64,000 nucleotides of DNA from Rhodoblastus sp963828185 (GCA_963828185.1 CAWHDV010000019.1:124001-188000); one strand, 5' to 3'. Counted from the first letter of the stretch, positions 51,514 through 60,004 are shown. Program-made: numbers and translations. Notes: generated from the letters alone by a model not told the origin.

Positions 51514-51950
51514 CGATCTTGGCCGGCGGCTGTCAATGCGGCGCCACACGCTTTGCTTGCGATGATCTCGGCCGCGCTTCGATCTGCCATTGCCGCATGT
51601 GCCAGCGCGCTTTTGCCGCGCCTTTCGCGGCTCTGGTCACGGCGCGAGGTCTCGTCTGGACGTCCGGCGAGCCCAAGCGCTTCCGCAGTTCGAACAAGGC
51701 TCAGCGCGGGTTTTGCGCTGATTGCGGCACGCCGCTGACGCTTGAATATGACGGGCTTGATGTCGAACTGGCGATTTGCGCCTTCGACCGGCCGCAGGAA
51801 ATCGCGCCCACGATCCAGAACGGCGTCGAAAGCCGCCTGTGCTGGACGGATCGCCTTGCCGGACTGCCCCAGCGCAGCGCCGAAGAAAAAGCCAGGGGCT
51901 TGGCCTTCCTGGCCAATCTCGTCTCGTTCCAGCACACGGAGCCAAGATGA
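51510..51950 (+). CDS. GFA family (glutathione-dependent formaldehyde-activating-like) protein
   Basis: 146 residues. The Zn-binding cysteines lie in G-G-C-Q-C-G, C-H-C-R-M-C-Q and C-A-D-C-G-T-P-L, the CENP-V/GFA fold. Family members were named for condensing formaldehyde with glutathione, but most act on unknown substrates. The start is GTG 51510, overlapping the cysS stop (GTGA) with GGGAGG 7 bases upstream. A formaldehyde role would suit a methylotroph, yet the cysS operon position gives no direct support. Confidence 0.88.
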   Translation: MTILAGGCQCGATRFACDDLGRASICHCRMCQRAFAAPFAALVTARGLVWTSGEPKRFRSSNKAQRGFCADCGTPLTLEYDGLDVELAICAFDRPQEIAPTIQNGVESRLCWTDRLAGLPQRSAEEKARGLAFLANLVSFQHTEPR

Positions 51951-52090
51951 CGCCGCCCGCTGACGGACCCGAAAAAGACTGGCGCGCCTCGCTGCCGTTT
52001 CCGGCGCATTGGCTGTGGTACATCGTGGCCAAGGTGATCCTGCTGGCTCTCGTCACGCTGATCGCCTTGAAATATTACGGACTGATGTGA
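51947..52090 (+). CDS. small single-pass membrane protein
   Basis: 47 residues. A polar N terminus (M-T-P-P-A-D-G-P-E-K-D-W) is followed by one hydrophobic helix (about residues 22-43, W-Y-I-V-A-K-V-I-L-L-A-L-V) and a short Y-Y-G-L-M tail. The ATG overlaps the GFA stop (ATGA), GGAG is 5 bases upstream, and the stop overlaps the next ATG (TGATG). This coupling on both sides supports a real gene. Function unknown; I recognise no family. Confidence 0.75.
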   Translation: MTPPADGPEKDWRASLPFPAHWLWYIVAKVILLALVTLIALKYYGLM

Positions 52091-52590
52091 TGGCGGCGGA
52101 AAAAATTTCCCTGCGTCCGGCCTTGCCGTCGGATGCGCCTGTCCTGGCGGAGCTGTTTCGCGCCAGCGTCGAGGAATTGGCGCAGGAGGATTATTCCGAG
52201 GCGCAAATCGAGGCCTGGGCCGCGACCGCCGACGACGAGGCGGCGTTCGCGAAAAAGCTCGTGGGCGCGCTGACCATCGTCGCCATGCTGAAGGGCGAGG
52301 TCGCCGGCTTCGCCAGCCTCAAGGGCGCCGACGCGATCGACATGCTCTACGTCCACCCCGATGCGGCGCGGAAGGGCGTGGGGACGCAGCTTTGCGACGC
52401 GCTGGAAAAGCTCGCCGCCGCGCGCAAGGCGACGGTCCTCAAGGCCGATGTCTCCGATTGCGCGCTGGCTTTCTTCTCGGCGCGAAAATACGAGCCGCAA
52501 CAACGCAACATGGTTTTTCTCGGCGACGAGGTTTTGGGCAATACCACCATGACCAAGACGCTGGCCGCTTTACCCGGACCAACCCAATGA
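52090..52590 (+). CDS. GNAT family N-acetyltransferase
   Basis: 166 residues. The acetyl-CoA motif is R-K-G-V-G-T-Q-L (R-x-x-G-x-G/A) near residue 97, preceded by the beta-strand M-L-Y-V-H-P-D, the classical GNAT motif A. The C-terminal F-F-S-A-R-K-Y-E is motif B-like. Substrate unknown. Start TGATG-overlapped with the small membrane protein and stop ATGA-overlapped with cimA, so it belongs to the same transcript. Confidence 0.9.
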   Translation: MAAEKISLRPALPSDAPVLAELFRASVEELAQEDYSEAQIEAWAATADDEAAFAKKLVGALTIVAMLKGEVAGFASLKGADAIDMLYVHPDAARKGVGTQLCDALEKLAAARKATVLKADVSDCALAFFSARKYEPQQRNMVFLGDEVLGNTTMTKTLAALPGPTQ

Positions 52591-54176
52591 CCCGCGAACG
52601 CGTATACCTGCTGGACACCACGTTGCGCGACGGCGCGCAGACGACGGGCGTCGATTTTTCGCTCGACGACAAGAAGCAGATCGCCGGCCTGCTCGACGCG
52701 CTCGGCATCGATTACGTCGAAGGCGGCTATCCCGGCGCCAATCCGCTCGACAGCGAATTCTTCAAGACGAAGCAGACGAAAAACGCGCGTTTCGCCGCCT
52801 TCGGCATGACCAAGCGCGCCGGCCGCTCCGCCGCCAATGATCCGGGCGTCGCCGCTCTGCTCGACAGCGCCGCCGACTCGATTGTCTATGTCGCCAAGGC
52901 CTGGGACTATCAGGTGCGCGTGGCGCTCGGCTGCACCCTGGAGGAAAACCTCGAAGGCATAGAGGACAGCGTCAAGGCGGCGGTCGCGGCCGGGCGCGAA
53001 GTTTTGGTCGACGCCGAGCATTTTTTCGACGGCTTCAAGGACAACAAGGATTACGCCCTGGCCTGCGTCCAGGCCGCGCACAAGGCGGGCGCGCGCTGGG
53101 TGGTGCTGTGCGACACCAATGGCGGGACGCTGCCGCACGAGATCGAGGCGATTGTCCGCTCGGTGGCGAAATTCGTGCCCGGCGAAAACCTCGGCATCCA
53201 CGCGCATAACGACACCGAGCAGGCGGTGGCCAATTCCTTCGCGGCTTTGCGCGGCGGCGCGCGGCAGATCCACGGCGCGCTGAACGGACTCGGCGAGCGC
53301 TGCGGCAACGCCAACCTTTGCTCGATCATCCCGACGCTGCTGCTCAAGCCGGAATATGCCGAAAAATTCGAGATCGGCGTGACGCAGGAAAAGCTGCGCG
53401 GCCTGGCCAAGATCAGCCATACGCTCGACGAGTTGCTCAACCGCGCGCCCGACCGCCATGCGCCCTATGTCGGCGCTTCCGCCTTCGCCACCAAGGCCGG
53501 CATCCACGCCTCCGCCGTGCTGAAGGACCCGCGCACCTATGAGCACGTGCCGCCGGAGACGGTGGGCAACGCCCGCCGCGTGCTGGTCTCCGACCAGGCG
53601 GGAAAATCCAACATCCTGGCCGAACTGGAGCGTCTCGGCGTCGCCGTCGCCAAGGACGATCCGCGCGTGAACCGCCTGCTGGCGACGGTCAAGGACAAGG
53701 AGTCGCAGGGCTACGCCTACGAGGGCGCCGACGCCAGCTTCGAACTGCTGGCCCGCCGCATCCTCGGCCATGTGCCTGTCTATTTCGAGGTCGAGCGCTT
53801 TCGCGTCGATGTCGAACGCCGCCACAACGCCGAAGGGGCGCTCGAAACCTTCTCCGAGGCGACGGTGCGGGTCAAGATCGACGGCCAGAGCTCCATCTCG
53901 GCGGCGGAAGGCAATGGCCCGATCAACGCGCTCGATCTCGCCTTGCGCAAGGACCTGGGCAAATACCAGAAATTCATCGGGAACATCGAACTGCTCGATT
54001 TCCGCGTCCGCGTGTTCCAGGGCGGCACGGATGCGGTGACGCGTGTGCTGGTCGAATTTGGCGACAGGACCGGCGAGACCTGGTCGACGGTCGGCGTCTC
54101 CGCCAATTTGATCGACGCCTCGTTCCAGGCCCTGCTCGACGCCATCGACTACAAATTGCTGAAGGCGGGCGCCTGA
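52587..54176 (+). CDS. cimA: (R)-citramalate synthase
   Basis: 529 residues. The HMGL-like catalytic barrel begins L-L-D-T-T-L-R-D-G-A-Q and has the metal-binding H-A-H-N-D-T, with G-E-R-C-G-N-A-N shortly after. The C-terminal LeuA-type regulatory domain (about 410-525) contains S-x-E-x-N-G-P-I-N-A-L-D-x-A-L-R-K. It condenses acetyl-CoA and pyruvate to citramalate, a threonine-independent route to isoleucine. D-G-A-Q-T-T-G-V distinguishes CimA from isopropylmalate synthase. ilvBN on this window act in the same pathway. Confidence 0.93.
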   Translation: MTRERVYLLDTTLRDGAQTTGVDFSLDDKKQIAGLLDALGIDYVEGGYPGANPLDSEFFKTKQTKNARFAAFGMTKRAGRSAANDPGVAALLDSAADSIVYVAKAWDYQVRVALGCTLEENLEGIEDSVKAAVAAGREVLVDAEHFFDGFKDNKDYALACVQAAHKAGARWVVLCDTNGGTLPHEIEAIVRSVAKFVPGENLGIHAHNDTEQAVANSFAALRGGARQIHGALNGLGERCGNANLCSIIPTLLLKPEYAEKFEIGVTQEKLRGLAKISHTLDELLNRAPDRHAPYVGASAFATKAGIHASAVLKDPRTYEHVPPETVGNARRVLVSDQAGKSNILAELERLGVAVAKDDPRVNRLLATVKDKESQGYAYEGADASFELLARRILGHVPVYFEVERFRVDVERRHNAEGALETFSEATVRVKIDGQSSISAAEGNGPINALDLALRKDLGKYQKFIGNIELLDFRVRVFQGGTDAVTRVLVEFGDRTGETWSTVGVSANLIDASFQALLDAIDYKLLKAGA

Positions 54177-54271
54177 GCTCATTTTTTTGTCCAGCGCCCG
54201 TAAAACATTTGCTTGAGCGAGGCCTTGGCTTTAGCGTAACTATGCGGAAGGGTGTTCGCCGGGAGCGAGTG

Positions 54272-54526
54272 ATGGCGCGTCGAAACGGATTGGTCTTGCA
54301 GCACAGGCGCAGCGCGCCGCTGCGCGCCGATCCGTCGGTTGCGCTGGACGTGCATAGCCTCGTGGTCGCGGCGCGCGACATCCGCGAGGGCTTCAACTTC
54401 GCATCCCGTGGCTCGCTTGGAGTCGTCACCCATGTGTTCGCGCAGGGCGTCGGCTATGAGGTGCGCTTTTCCGAACCGAGCCGCGTGACCCTCTGCGCCA
54501 GCCGCGCCGAACTCGATCCGGCCTGA
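54272..54526 (+). CDS. small DUF4926-like protein
   Basis: 84 residues. The core A-x-D-x-x-x-L-V-V-A-A-R-D-I-R-E-G ... G-S-L-G-V-V-T-H-V-F ... G-Y-E-V-R-F resembles the small beta-barrel of DUF4926/SH3-like proteins, which are of unknown function. GGGAG lies 6 bases before ATG 54272. An earlier in-frame ATG at 54242 has no good site. The minus frame 54179-54562 overlaps it and looks like a shadow. Family assignment is tentative. Confidence 0.55.
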   Translation: MARRNGLVLQHRRSAPLRADPSVALDVHSLVVAARDIREGFNFASRGSLGVVTHVFAQGVGYEVRFSEPSRVTLCASRAELDPA

Positions 54527-54666
54527 CCAACCGCGACGGCGGCGATTATTGTTCCGGATCATGGCCGAGGCCGCCGGACTGGATTAACATCACTCCCGAA
54601 TTGAGGGCCGGTCGCGTCGAGCGGCGGGAAAACCGTATTTGTGCCCTCGTTCGAAAGGATTCTCGC

Positions 54667-55659
54667 GTGGACGAAACCGCCAAAGCGCCCGAAAAAAAAG
54701 CTCCCGTGATCGAGCCGGCTTCCGCCGTCAAGCCGAAAAAAGCCAGGGCTCCGCGGGTGGACGAGGAGACGGCGCCCGAGCGCCTGCACCACCTGGCGCA
54801 GATGCGACATGATCCCGCCGAAATCCGCCGCGTGTTCGAAACCGGCGAATATCCCTATTCCGCGCGCATGCGCACCGCGCCTTACGAAGAGCACATGCTG
54901 AAATTGCAGCAGGAATTGCTCAAGGCGCAGCGTTGGGTCGAGGCCAGCGGCGAACGCATCGTCATGCTGTTCGAGGGGCGCGACGCCGCCGGCAAGGGCG
55001 GCACGATCAAACGTTACATGGAGCACATGAACCCGCGCACCGCGCGCGTCGTCGCCTTGCAGAAGCCGACCGAGCGCGAACGCACGCAATGGTTCTTCCA
55101 GCGCTATATCGCGCAATTGCCGTCTGGCGGCGAAATCTGCCTGTTCGACCGCTCCTGGTATAATCGCGCCGGCGTCGAGCGGGTGATGGGTTTCTGCACG
55201 CCCACCGACTATCTCGAATTCATGCGCCAGTGTCCGGAAGTCGAGCGCATGCTGTCGCGTTCCGGCGTGCGGCTGTTCAAATACTGGTTCTCGGTGTCGC
55301 GCGACGAACAGCGCCGCCGCTTCGAGGCGCGCAAGGACGATCCGTTGAAACAATGGAAACTGTCGCCGATCGACCTCGCCTCGCTCGACAAGTGGGACGA
55401 TTACACCGAGGCCAAGGAGGCGATGTTCTTCTATACCGACACGGCCGACGCGCCCTGGACCATCATCAAGTCAGACGACAAGAAACGCGCCCGCCTCAAT
55501 TGCATGACGCATTTTTTATGGTCGCTGCCTTATCCCAACAAGGATCTGTCCATCGTCCGCCCGCCCGACCCGCTGATCGTCGGCTCGACCGAACATGTCA
55601 TCGGCCACGACATGCACATCATCGACAAAACCGTGCATCCGGATTTGAAGCGGGGGTAG
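54667..55659 (+). CDS. ppk2: polyphosphate kinase 2
   Basis: 330 residues. A lysine/proline-rich leader of about 45 residues precedes the PPK2 domain: Walker A G-R-D-A-A-G-K-G-G-T, the lid/Walker B part F-D-R-S-W-Y-N-R-A-G-V-E-R-V-M-G-F, and late R-x-N-C-M-T-H-F-L. It transfers phosphate between polyphosphate and nucleoside diphosphates. The start is GTG 54667 with AAAGGA 7 bases upstream; the frame is open further but lacks a site. It relates in theme to the Pho module earlier in the window. Confidence 0.93.
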   Translation: MDETAKAPEKKAPVIEPASAVKPKKARAPRVDEETAPERLHHLAQMRHDPAEIRRVFETGEYPYSARMRTAPYEEHMLKLQQELLKAQRWVEASGERIVMLFEGRDAAGKGGTIKRYMEHMNPRTARVVALQKPTERERTQWFFQRYIAQLPSGGEICLFDRSWYNRAGVERVMGFCTPTDYLEFMRQCPEVERMLSRSGVRLFKYWFSVSRDEQRRRFEARKDDPLKQWKLSPIDLASLDKWDDYTEAKEAMFFYTDTADAPWTIIKSDDKKRARLNCMTHFLWSLPYPNKDLSIVRPPDPLIVGSTEHVIGHDMHIIDKTVHPDLKRG

Positions 55660-55812
55660 GGGGCGGCAAACGTGAGCGCAGGGAATTTTTTCGCGATGAC
55701 GCAATGGCGTTCGCCGAAAAAATTAGTACGGCAGCCATTGTGCATTTCCTAGGGTTGGTATTATTCTCGCGATAGCGTATTCAATTTTGTAGCAAAAAAG
55801 AGCATATAGGAC

Positions 55813-56664
55813 ATGGACGTAAAAGCAGGATTAGCTTTAACCGATCCAGCGATGGAACTTGTGGAGTTGGGTGATTACCTAAGGACAATTCAAGATAGTA
55901 GTGCGCCAGCTTATCAGGTCATTGCCAGCGCGCTCGGATTGTCCCACGCGAGTTTTGAATTTCTCGACGCCATGGCCGCGATAAGTGCAAGGTTCGCAGC
56001 CTTTTCGAGATTCATTCAGAAAATAGATGACCCTTTTGTCTCACAAAGGGTAAGAACACAGATATTGAATGCTGCTAAGCAGTTCTCTGGACTTTGGCGG
56101 CCAGATATATTTGTTGGCCAATGGGATAAGGTAAGGACTGCGCATCTAAACGATAATTTGCTTTTCGTGTTGGAAGGGTTTAGCCGCACCGCGAGAGCGC
56201 ATAAGCCTTTGCGAAAATTATCTGATAGTGAGCGCAATGAGCTAATAACGCAGCTTTCAGAAATTTCTGACAATATTGGCAATGAAGATTTACCAGAATG
56301 GGCGAAGCAGCCGCTGCAAGACGGTCTCTCTCGCCTTCGCACGATTTTGCGGTCAATCATGTTTTTTGGCTATGACGCCGCTATAGATCAAATTTTATTG
56401 TTGCACGTCAGAACATCATCACTACAAACAGCACTAATAAAAAGTGATCCAGTAAAATATCCCAACGGGCATTCGAAAATTTTCAAATTGCTAAAGGTTC
56501 TTGCGGTTGCGGGCGAGCTTTTTTGTCTGCCCGCGGAGTCTTCTCATGCATTCGATATTTATAGGGGGTGGTTTTTAGGGTCACTTGTCCACGGTCTAGA
56601 GGGCGTACCTGAACAAAAATTGCTTCCGCCACCCAGTGTTGATGTCAGTGTTGCAGATGTTTAA
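55813..56664 (+). CDS. orphan hypothetical protein in an AT-rich island
   Basis: 283 residues, mainly helical, soluble, no signal peptide. No family recognised. The gene and its flanks (about 55680-56740) are clearly richer in A/T than the rest of the window and use codons such as ATA, TTA, AAT and AGA that the neighbours avoid, a sign of recent acquisition. The ATG has only a weak AGG ahead of it. No mobile-element gene or repeat borders it. Candidates such as a defence or immunity-type protein cannot be supported from sequence. Confidence 0.7.
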   Translation: MDVKAGLALTDPAMELVELGDYLRTIQDSSAPAYQVIASALGLSHASFEFLDAMAAISARFAAFSRFIQKIDDPFVSQRVRTQILNAAKQFSGLWRPDIFVGQWDKVRTAHLNDNLLFVLEGFSRTARAHKPLRKLSDSERNELITQLSEISDNIGNEDLPEWAKQPLQDGLSRLRTILRSIMFFGYDAAIDQILLLHVRTSSLQTALIKSDPVKYPNGHSKIFKLLKVLAVAGELFCLPAESSHAFDIYRGWFLGSLVHGLEGVPEQKLLPPPSVDVSVADV

Positions 56665-56738
56665 TTGCTTATATCCATTGTAAGTGTCACGTAGGCATCG
56701 AAAATTGACGGAGGTGCTGATCACCTCCGCCTAAACGC

Positions 56739-57299
56739 TCACATCCCCAGCGGGCCGCGCGTGATCGCCGCGACGCCGGTGCGCGACACTTCCACCAATC
56801 CGACCGGCCGCATCAGCTCGACGAAATCATCGATCTTCTTCGGCGCGCCGGTCAGCTCGAAGATGAAGCTTTCGGTGGTGGCGTCGATGACGCGGGCGCG
56901 AAAGGCCTCCGCGAGGCGCATGGCCTCGGTGCGATTCTCGCCCTTGCCCCGCACCTTGACCATCGCCAGCTCCCGCTCCACCGAATTGCCGAGCAGGCTG
57001 AGGTCGGTGACGCGATGGATCGGCACGATGCGTTCGAGCTGGTGCGAAATCTGCTCGATCGTCTCCGGCGTGCCGGTGGTGACCACGGTGATGCGCGACA
57101 GGCCTTGCGCGTGCGCCACCTCGGCGACGGTCAGGCTTTCGATGTTGTAGCCGCGCCCCGAAAACAGGCCGACAACTCGGGCGAGAACGCCCGGCTCGTT
57201 GTCGACGAGCACCGACAAGGTGTGCGTCTCGCTGCGCGAGGCCTTGCCGGCGGACGAGGAATAGGGGGACAGCGCGGCGGCGGGGGAGGGGGCGTTCAT
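56739..57299 (-). CDS. ilvN: acetolactate synthase small subunit IlvN
   Basis: 186 residues. The ACT domain (about 28-105) has L-S-V-L-V-D-N-E-P-G-V-L-A-R-V-V-G-L-F and R-G-Y-N-I-E-S-L-T-V, and the C-terminal domain has G-K-G-E-N-R-T-E and the final V-S-R-T-G. It gives valine feedback control to IlvB. Start at Met 57299; upstream in-frame codons run into the palindromic repeat. Cotranscribed with ilvB 161 bases upstream. Confidence 0.95.
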   Translation of the reverse strand: MNAPSPAAALSPYSSSAGKASRSETHTLSVLVDNEPGVLARVVGLFSGRGYNIESLTVAEVAHAQGLSRITVVTTGTPETIEQISHQLERIVPIHRVTDLSLLGNSVERELAMVKVRGKGENRTEAMRLAEAFRARVIDATTESFIFELTGAPKKIDDFVELMRPVGLVEVSRTGVAAITRGPLGM

Positions 57300-57331
57300 G
57301 GCGGATGGTCCATCTCTGTGACTAACGGGCG

Positions 57332-57417
57332 CCGTCATTGCGAGGAGCGAAGCGACGAAGCAATCCACGCTGCGATTGTGGCAAATGTGGATTGCTTCGC
57401 TTCACCCGCAATGACGG
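57332..57417. repeat. palindromic (REP-type) element between ilvB and ilvN
   Basis: Two inverted arms: CGTCATTGCGAGGAGCGAAG... on the left (57333 on) and ...TTCGCTTCACCCGCAATGACG on the right (to 57416), around an imperfect centre containing a second inverted TGGATTGCTTCG/CGAAGCAATCCA pairing. This type of element is widespread in Alphaproteobacteria. In the ilvBN message it would form a long hairpin that could shield the ilvB part from decay. Confidence 0.85.
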
Positions 57418-57460
57418 CGAGGTTGAAGCACGGCGCGGAAAAACCGCGCCGCGAAAAAAA

Positions 57461-59221
57461 TCACACCAGCATCTTGCCCTTGTCGTCGATGACGCTGCCG
57501 ATGTCCTCTTCAGTGTCGGGCAGGATCATCTCGTTGTGCGCCTTGCCCGAGGGGATCATCGGCAGGCAGTTTTCCGCCTTGTCGACCATGCAGTCGAAGA
57601 TCACGGCCTGCGGGCTGTCGATCATCTCCTGGATGGCCGCGTCGAGTTTTGCGGGGTCCGAGCAGCGGATGCCCTTGATGCCATAGGCTTCGGCCAGCTT
57701 GACGAAATCGGGCAGCGCCTCGGAATAGGAGCTGGAATAGCGCCCGCCGTGCAGCAGTTCCTGCCACTGCCGCACCATCCCCATATATTCGTTGTTCAGG
57801 ATGAAGATCTTCACCGGGCAGCGGAACTGCACGGCGGTCGACAGCTCCTGGATGTTCATCAGGATCGACGCCTCGCCGGCGATGTCGACCACCAGCGCGT
57901 CCGGGTTGGCGAGCTGCGCGCCGATTGCCGCAGGCAGGCCGTAGCCCATGGTGCCGAGGCCGCCCGAGGTCATCCAGCGGTTCGGCTCCTCGAAATGATA
58001 GTGCTGCGCCGCCCACATCTGGTGCTGGCCGACTTCCGTGGTGATGTAGGTCTTGCGGCCCTTGGTCAGCTCATACAGGCGCTCGACCGCGTATTGCGGC
58101 TTGATGGTGGTTTCCGACTTCTTGTAGGAAAAGCTCTTGCGCGCCCGCCAGGTATTGATCTGCGCCCACCAGGCCTCGTGCGCCTTCTTGTCGACCGGAT
58201 GCGCCTCCGCGCGCCACAGGCGCACCATATCGTCGAGCACATGCGCGCAATCGCCGACGATGGCGAGATCGACCATCACGTTCTTGTTGATCGACGAGGG
58301 ATCGATATCGATGTGGATCTTTTTCGAGTTGGGCGCGAAGGCGTCGAGGCGGCCGGTGATGCGGTCGTCAAAGCGCGCGCCGACGCAGACCATCAGGTCG
58401 CAGTCGTGCATGGCGTTGTTGGCCTCGTAGGAGCCATGCATGCCCAGCATGCCGAGCCAGTTTTTTCCGCTCGCCGGATAGGCGCCGAGGCCCATCAGGG
58501 TGGAGGTGATCGGGAAGCCGGTTTGCGCCACCAGTTCGCGCAGCAGCGTCGAGGCGACCGGGCCGGAATTGATGACGCCGCCGCCGGTATACAGGATCGG
58601 CTTCTTGGCCTTGGCCATCATCTCCACGGCCTGCTTGATTTTCGACAGTTCGGCCTTGATCTGCGGCTGGTAGGTCTTGTGCTGGATGTTTTTGGGCGGA
58701 GCATAGAGGCCGGAGGCGAATTGCACGTCCTTCGGAATATCCACCACGACCGGGCCGGGACGGCCGGAGCGGGCGATGTAAAAGGCCTCGTGCAGGATGC
58801 GGGCCAGATCCTCGATCTTGCGCACGAGGTAATTGTGCTTGGTGCAATGGCGGGTGAGGCCGACCGTGTCGGCTTCCTGGAACGCGTCCGAGCCGATGAG
58901 ATGCGTCGGCACCTGGCCGGTGATGCAGACCACGGGGATGGAGTCCATCAAGGCGTCGGTCAGGCCGGTGATGGCGTTGGTGGCGCCGGGGCCGGAGGTG
59001 ACGAGCAGGCAGCCGACCTTGCCCGACGAGCGGGCGTAGCCCTCCGCCGCATGGGCCGCGCCCTGTTCGTGCCGCACGAGCACGTGATGGAGCTTGTCCT
59101 GGTGGAAAAGCGCGTCATAGATCGGCAGGACCGCGCCGCCGGGATAGCCGAACAGGGTCGTGACGCCCTGATCCTGCAAGGCTTGCACCACCATTTCGGC
59201 GCCGGTCATCATCTTCGACAT
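57461..59221 (-). CDS. ilvB: acetolactate synthase large subunit IlvB
   Basis: 586 residues, a ThDP enzyme. V-F-G-Y-P-G-G-type start (L-F-G-Y-P-G-G-A-V-L-P-I-Y-D), the catalytic Glu in V-R-H-E-Q-G-A-A-H-A-A, S-G-P-G-A-T-N, and the ThDP-magnesium motif G-E-A-S-I-L-M-N-I-Q-E-L ... N-N-E-Y are present. It makes acetolactate and acetohydroxybutyrate for valine, leucine and isoleucine. GGAG precedes the ATG. A leader-peptide attenuator lies in front (59275-59377). Confidence 0.97.
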   Translation of the reverse strand: MSKMMTGAEMVVQALQDQGVTTLFGYPGGAVLPIYDALFHQDKLHHVLVRHEQGAAHAAEGYARSSGKVGCLLVTSGPGATNAITGLTDALMDSIPVVCITGQVPTHLIGSDAFQEADTVGLTRHCTKHNYLVRKIEDLARILHEAFYIARSGRPGPVVVDIPKDVQFASGLYAPPKNIQHKTYQPQIKAELSKIKQAVEMMAKAKKPILYTGGGVINSGPVASTLLRELVAQTGFPITSTLMGLGAYPASGKNWLGMLGMHGSYEANNAMHDCDLMVCVGARFDDRITGRLDAFAPNSKKIHIDIDPSSINKNVMVDLAIVGDCAHVLDDMVRLWRAEAHPVDKKAHEAWWAQINTWRARKSFSYKKSETTIKPQYAVERLYELTKGRKTYITTEVGQHQMWAAQHYHFEEPNRWMTSGGLGTMGYGLPAAIGAQLANPDALVVDIAGEASILMNIQELSTAVQFRCPVKIFILNNEYMGMVRQWQELLHGGRYSSSYSEALPDFVKLAEAYGIKGIRCSDPAKLDAAIQEMIDSPQAVIFDCMVDKAENCLPMIPSGKAHNEMILPDTEEDIGSVIDDKGKMLV

Positions 59222-59274
59222 TTTGGGCTCCAGAGCTTTTCTTAGCTATCGTCTCTTTGTGGGCTCGCGGCAAT

Positions 59275-59350
59275 AAAAAAGGCCCCTTTCGGGACCCGGT
59301 CAAGCGCCAGCGGCAGGAAATCCGGGTCAGTCCCGGCCTGCTGGTGGCGC
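59275..59350 (-). promoter_or_regulatory. transcription attenuator of ilvBN
   Basis: Read on minus: a long stem 1:2 (GCGCCA 59345-59350 with TGGCGC 59304-59309; GCAGG with CCTGC; CCGGG 59332-59336 with CCCGG), then the terminator GGTCCC-GAAA-GGGGCC (59281-59296) followed by six T (59275-59280). GACCCGG (59322-59328) can instead pair with CCGGGTC (59293-59299), which breaks the terminator. This is the classical three-way switch, placed directly after a leader peptide rich in branched-chain codons. Confidence 0.8.
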
Positions 59351-59377
59351 TTTATCTACAACAAGGATTTTCCGCAC
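59327..59377 (-). CDS. ilvB leader peptide
   Basis: A 16-residue frame, M-R-K-I-L-V-V-D-K-A-P-P-A-G-R-D, starting with GTG at 59377, 8 bases after AGGAAG (59386-59391). Four consecutive codons for Ile, Leu, Val and Val (59357-59368) are exactly the end products of the pathway controlled. A ribosome stalled there would cover the 5' arm of the first stem and allow the antiterminator to form. The stop codon lies inside segment 2. Confidence 0.8.
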   Translation of the reverse strand: MRKILVVDKAPPAGRD

Positions 59378-59431
59378 TTGCGACGCTTCCTGAAAGAGAG
59401 GCGAAATTCATAGGCCAGCCGCCGGGGCGGG

Positions 59432-60001
59432 TCAAGCCTGGCCGTCCGGGCGCCAGCGCAAAAATATCACTTCCGTGTCGCCGTATTCGCGCCGCTCGAG
59501 CACGTCAAAACCGGCGGGCGGCTCGAAAACCGCCGCCGCCGCCTCCTCGACGATGACCAGGGCGCCGGGCTCGAGCCAGCCGCCGCGCGCCAGTGAGGTC
59601 ATCGCCGGTTGGGCGAGGCCGCGATCATAGGGCGGGTCGAGAAAGGCCAGCGTATAGGGCAGACCGGGCGGCGCGTCGCCGAGTTTTCGGGCGTCGCGGC
59701 GGAAGATGCGCGTGACGCCGCCCAACCCGAGCGCCTCGACGTTTTCGCGGATAAGCGCGCGCGCCTGGGCGCCGTCCTCGACGAACAGGCAGAAGTCCGC
59801 GCCGCGCGAGATAGCTTCGAGGCCGAAGGCGCCCGTGCCGGCGAACAGGTCGATCACCCGTCCGCCCGGCAGCGGGTCGCCATGCGAATGGGCAAGGATG
59901 TTGAACAGAGTCTCGCGCAGCCGGTCGGAAGTCGGACGGATGCCGTCCGATCTGGGACCGAACAAAGCGCGGCCCTTCAGACGTCCGCCAACAATCCGCA
60001 T
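59432..60001 (-). CDS. rsmD: 16S rRNA (guanine966-N2)-methyltransferase RsmD
   Basis: 189 residues. M-R-I-V-G-G-R-L-K-G-R at the start, R-P-T-S-D-R-L-R-E-T-L-F-N-I-L, the SAM-binding V-I-D-L-F-A-G-T-G-A-F-G-L-E-A, and catalytic L-D-P-P-Y are all typical. It methylates G966 of 16S rRNA. It starts three bases after the rluB stop and is probably cotranscribed with it; the two form an rRNA-modification pair. Confidence 0.96.
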   Translation of the reverse strand: MRIVGGRLKGRALFGPRSDGIRPTSDRLRETLFNILAHSHGDPLPGGRVIDLFAGTGAFGLEAISRGADFCLFVEDGAQARALIRENVEALGLGGVTRIFRRDARKLGDAPPGLPYTLAFLDPPYDRGLAQPAMTSLARGGWLEPGALVIVEEAAAAVFEPPAGFDVLERREYGDTEVIFLRWRPDGQA

Positions 60002-60004
60002 GGC

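Noticed and set aside
52347..54182. 611-codon minus-strand frame opposite cimA
   Set aside because: Shadow frame; cimA is complete on the plus strand.
57338..59245. 635-codon plus-strand frame opposite ilvB
   Set aside because: Shadow of the high-GC third positions of ilvB; no ribosome site or recognisable domain.
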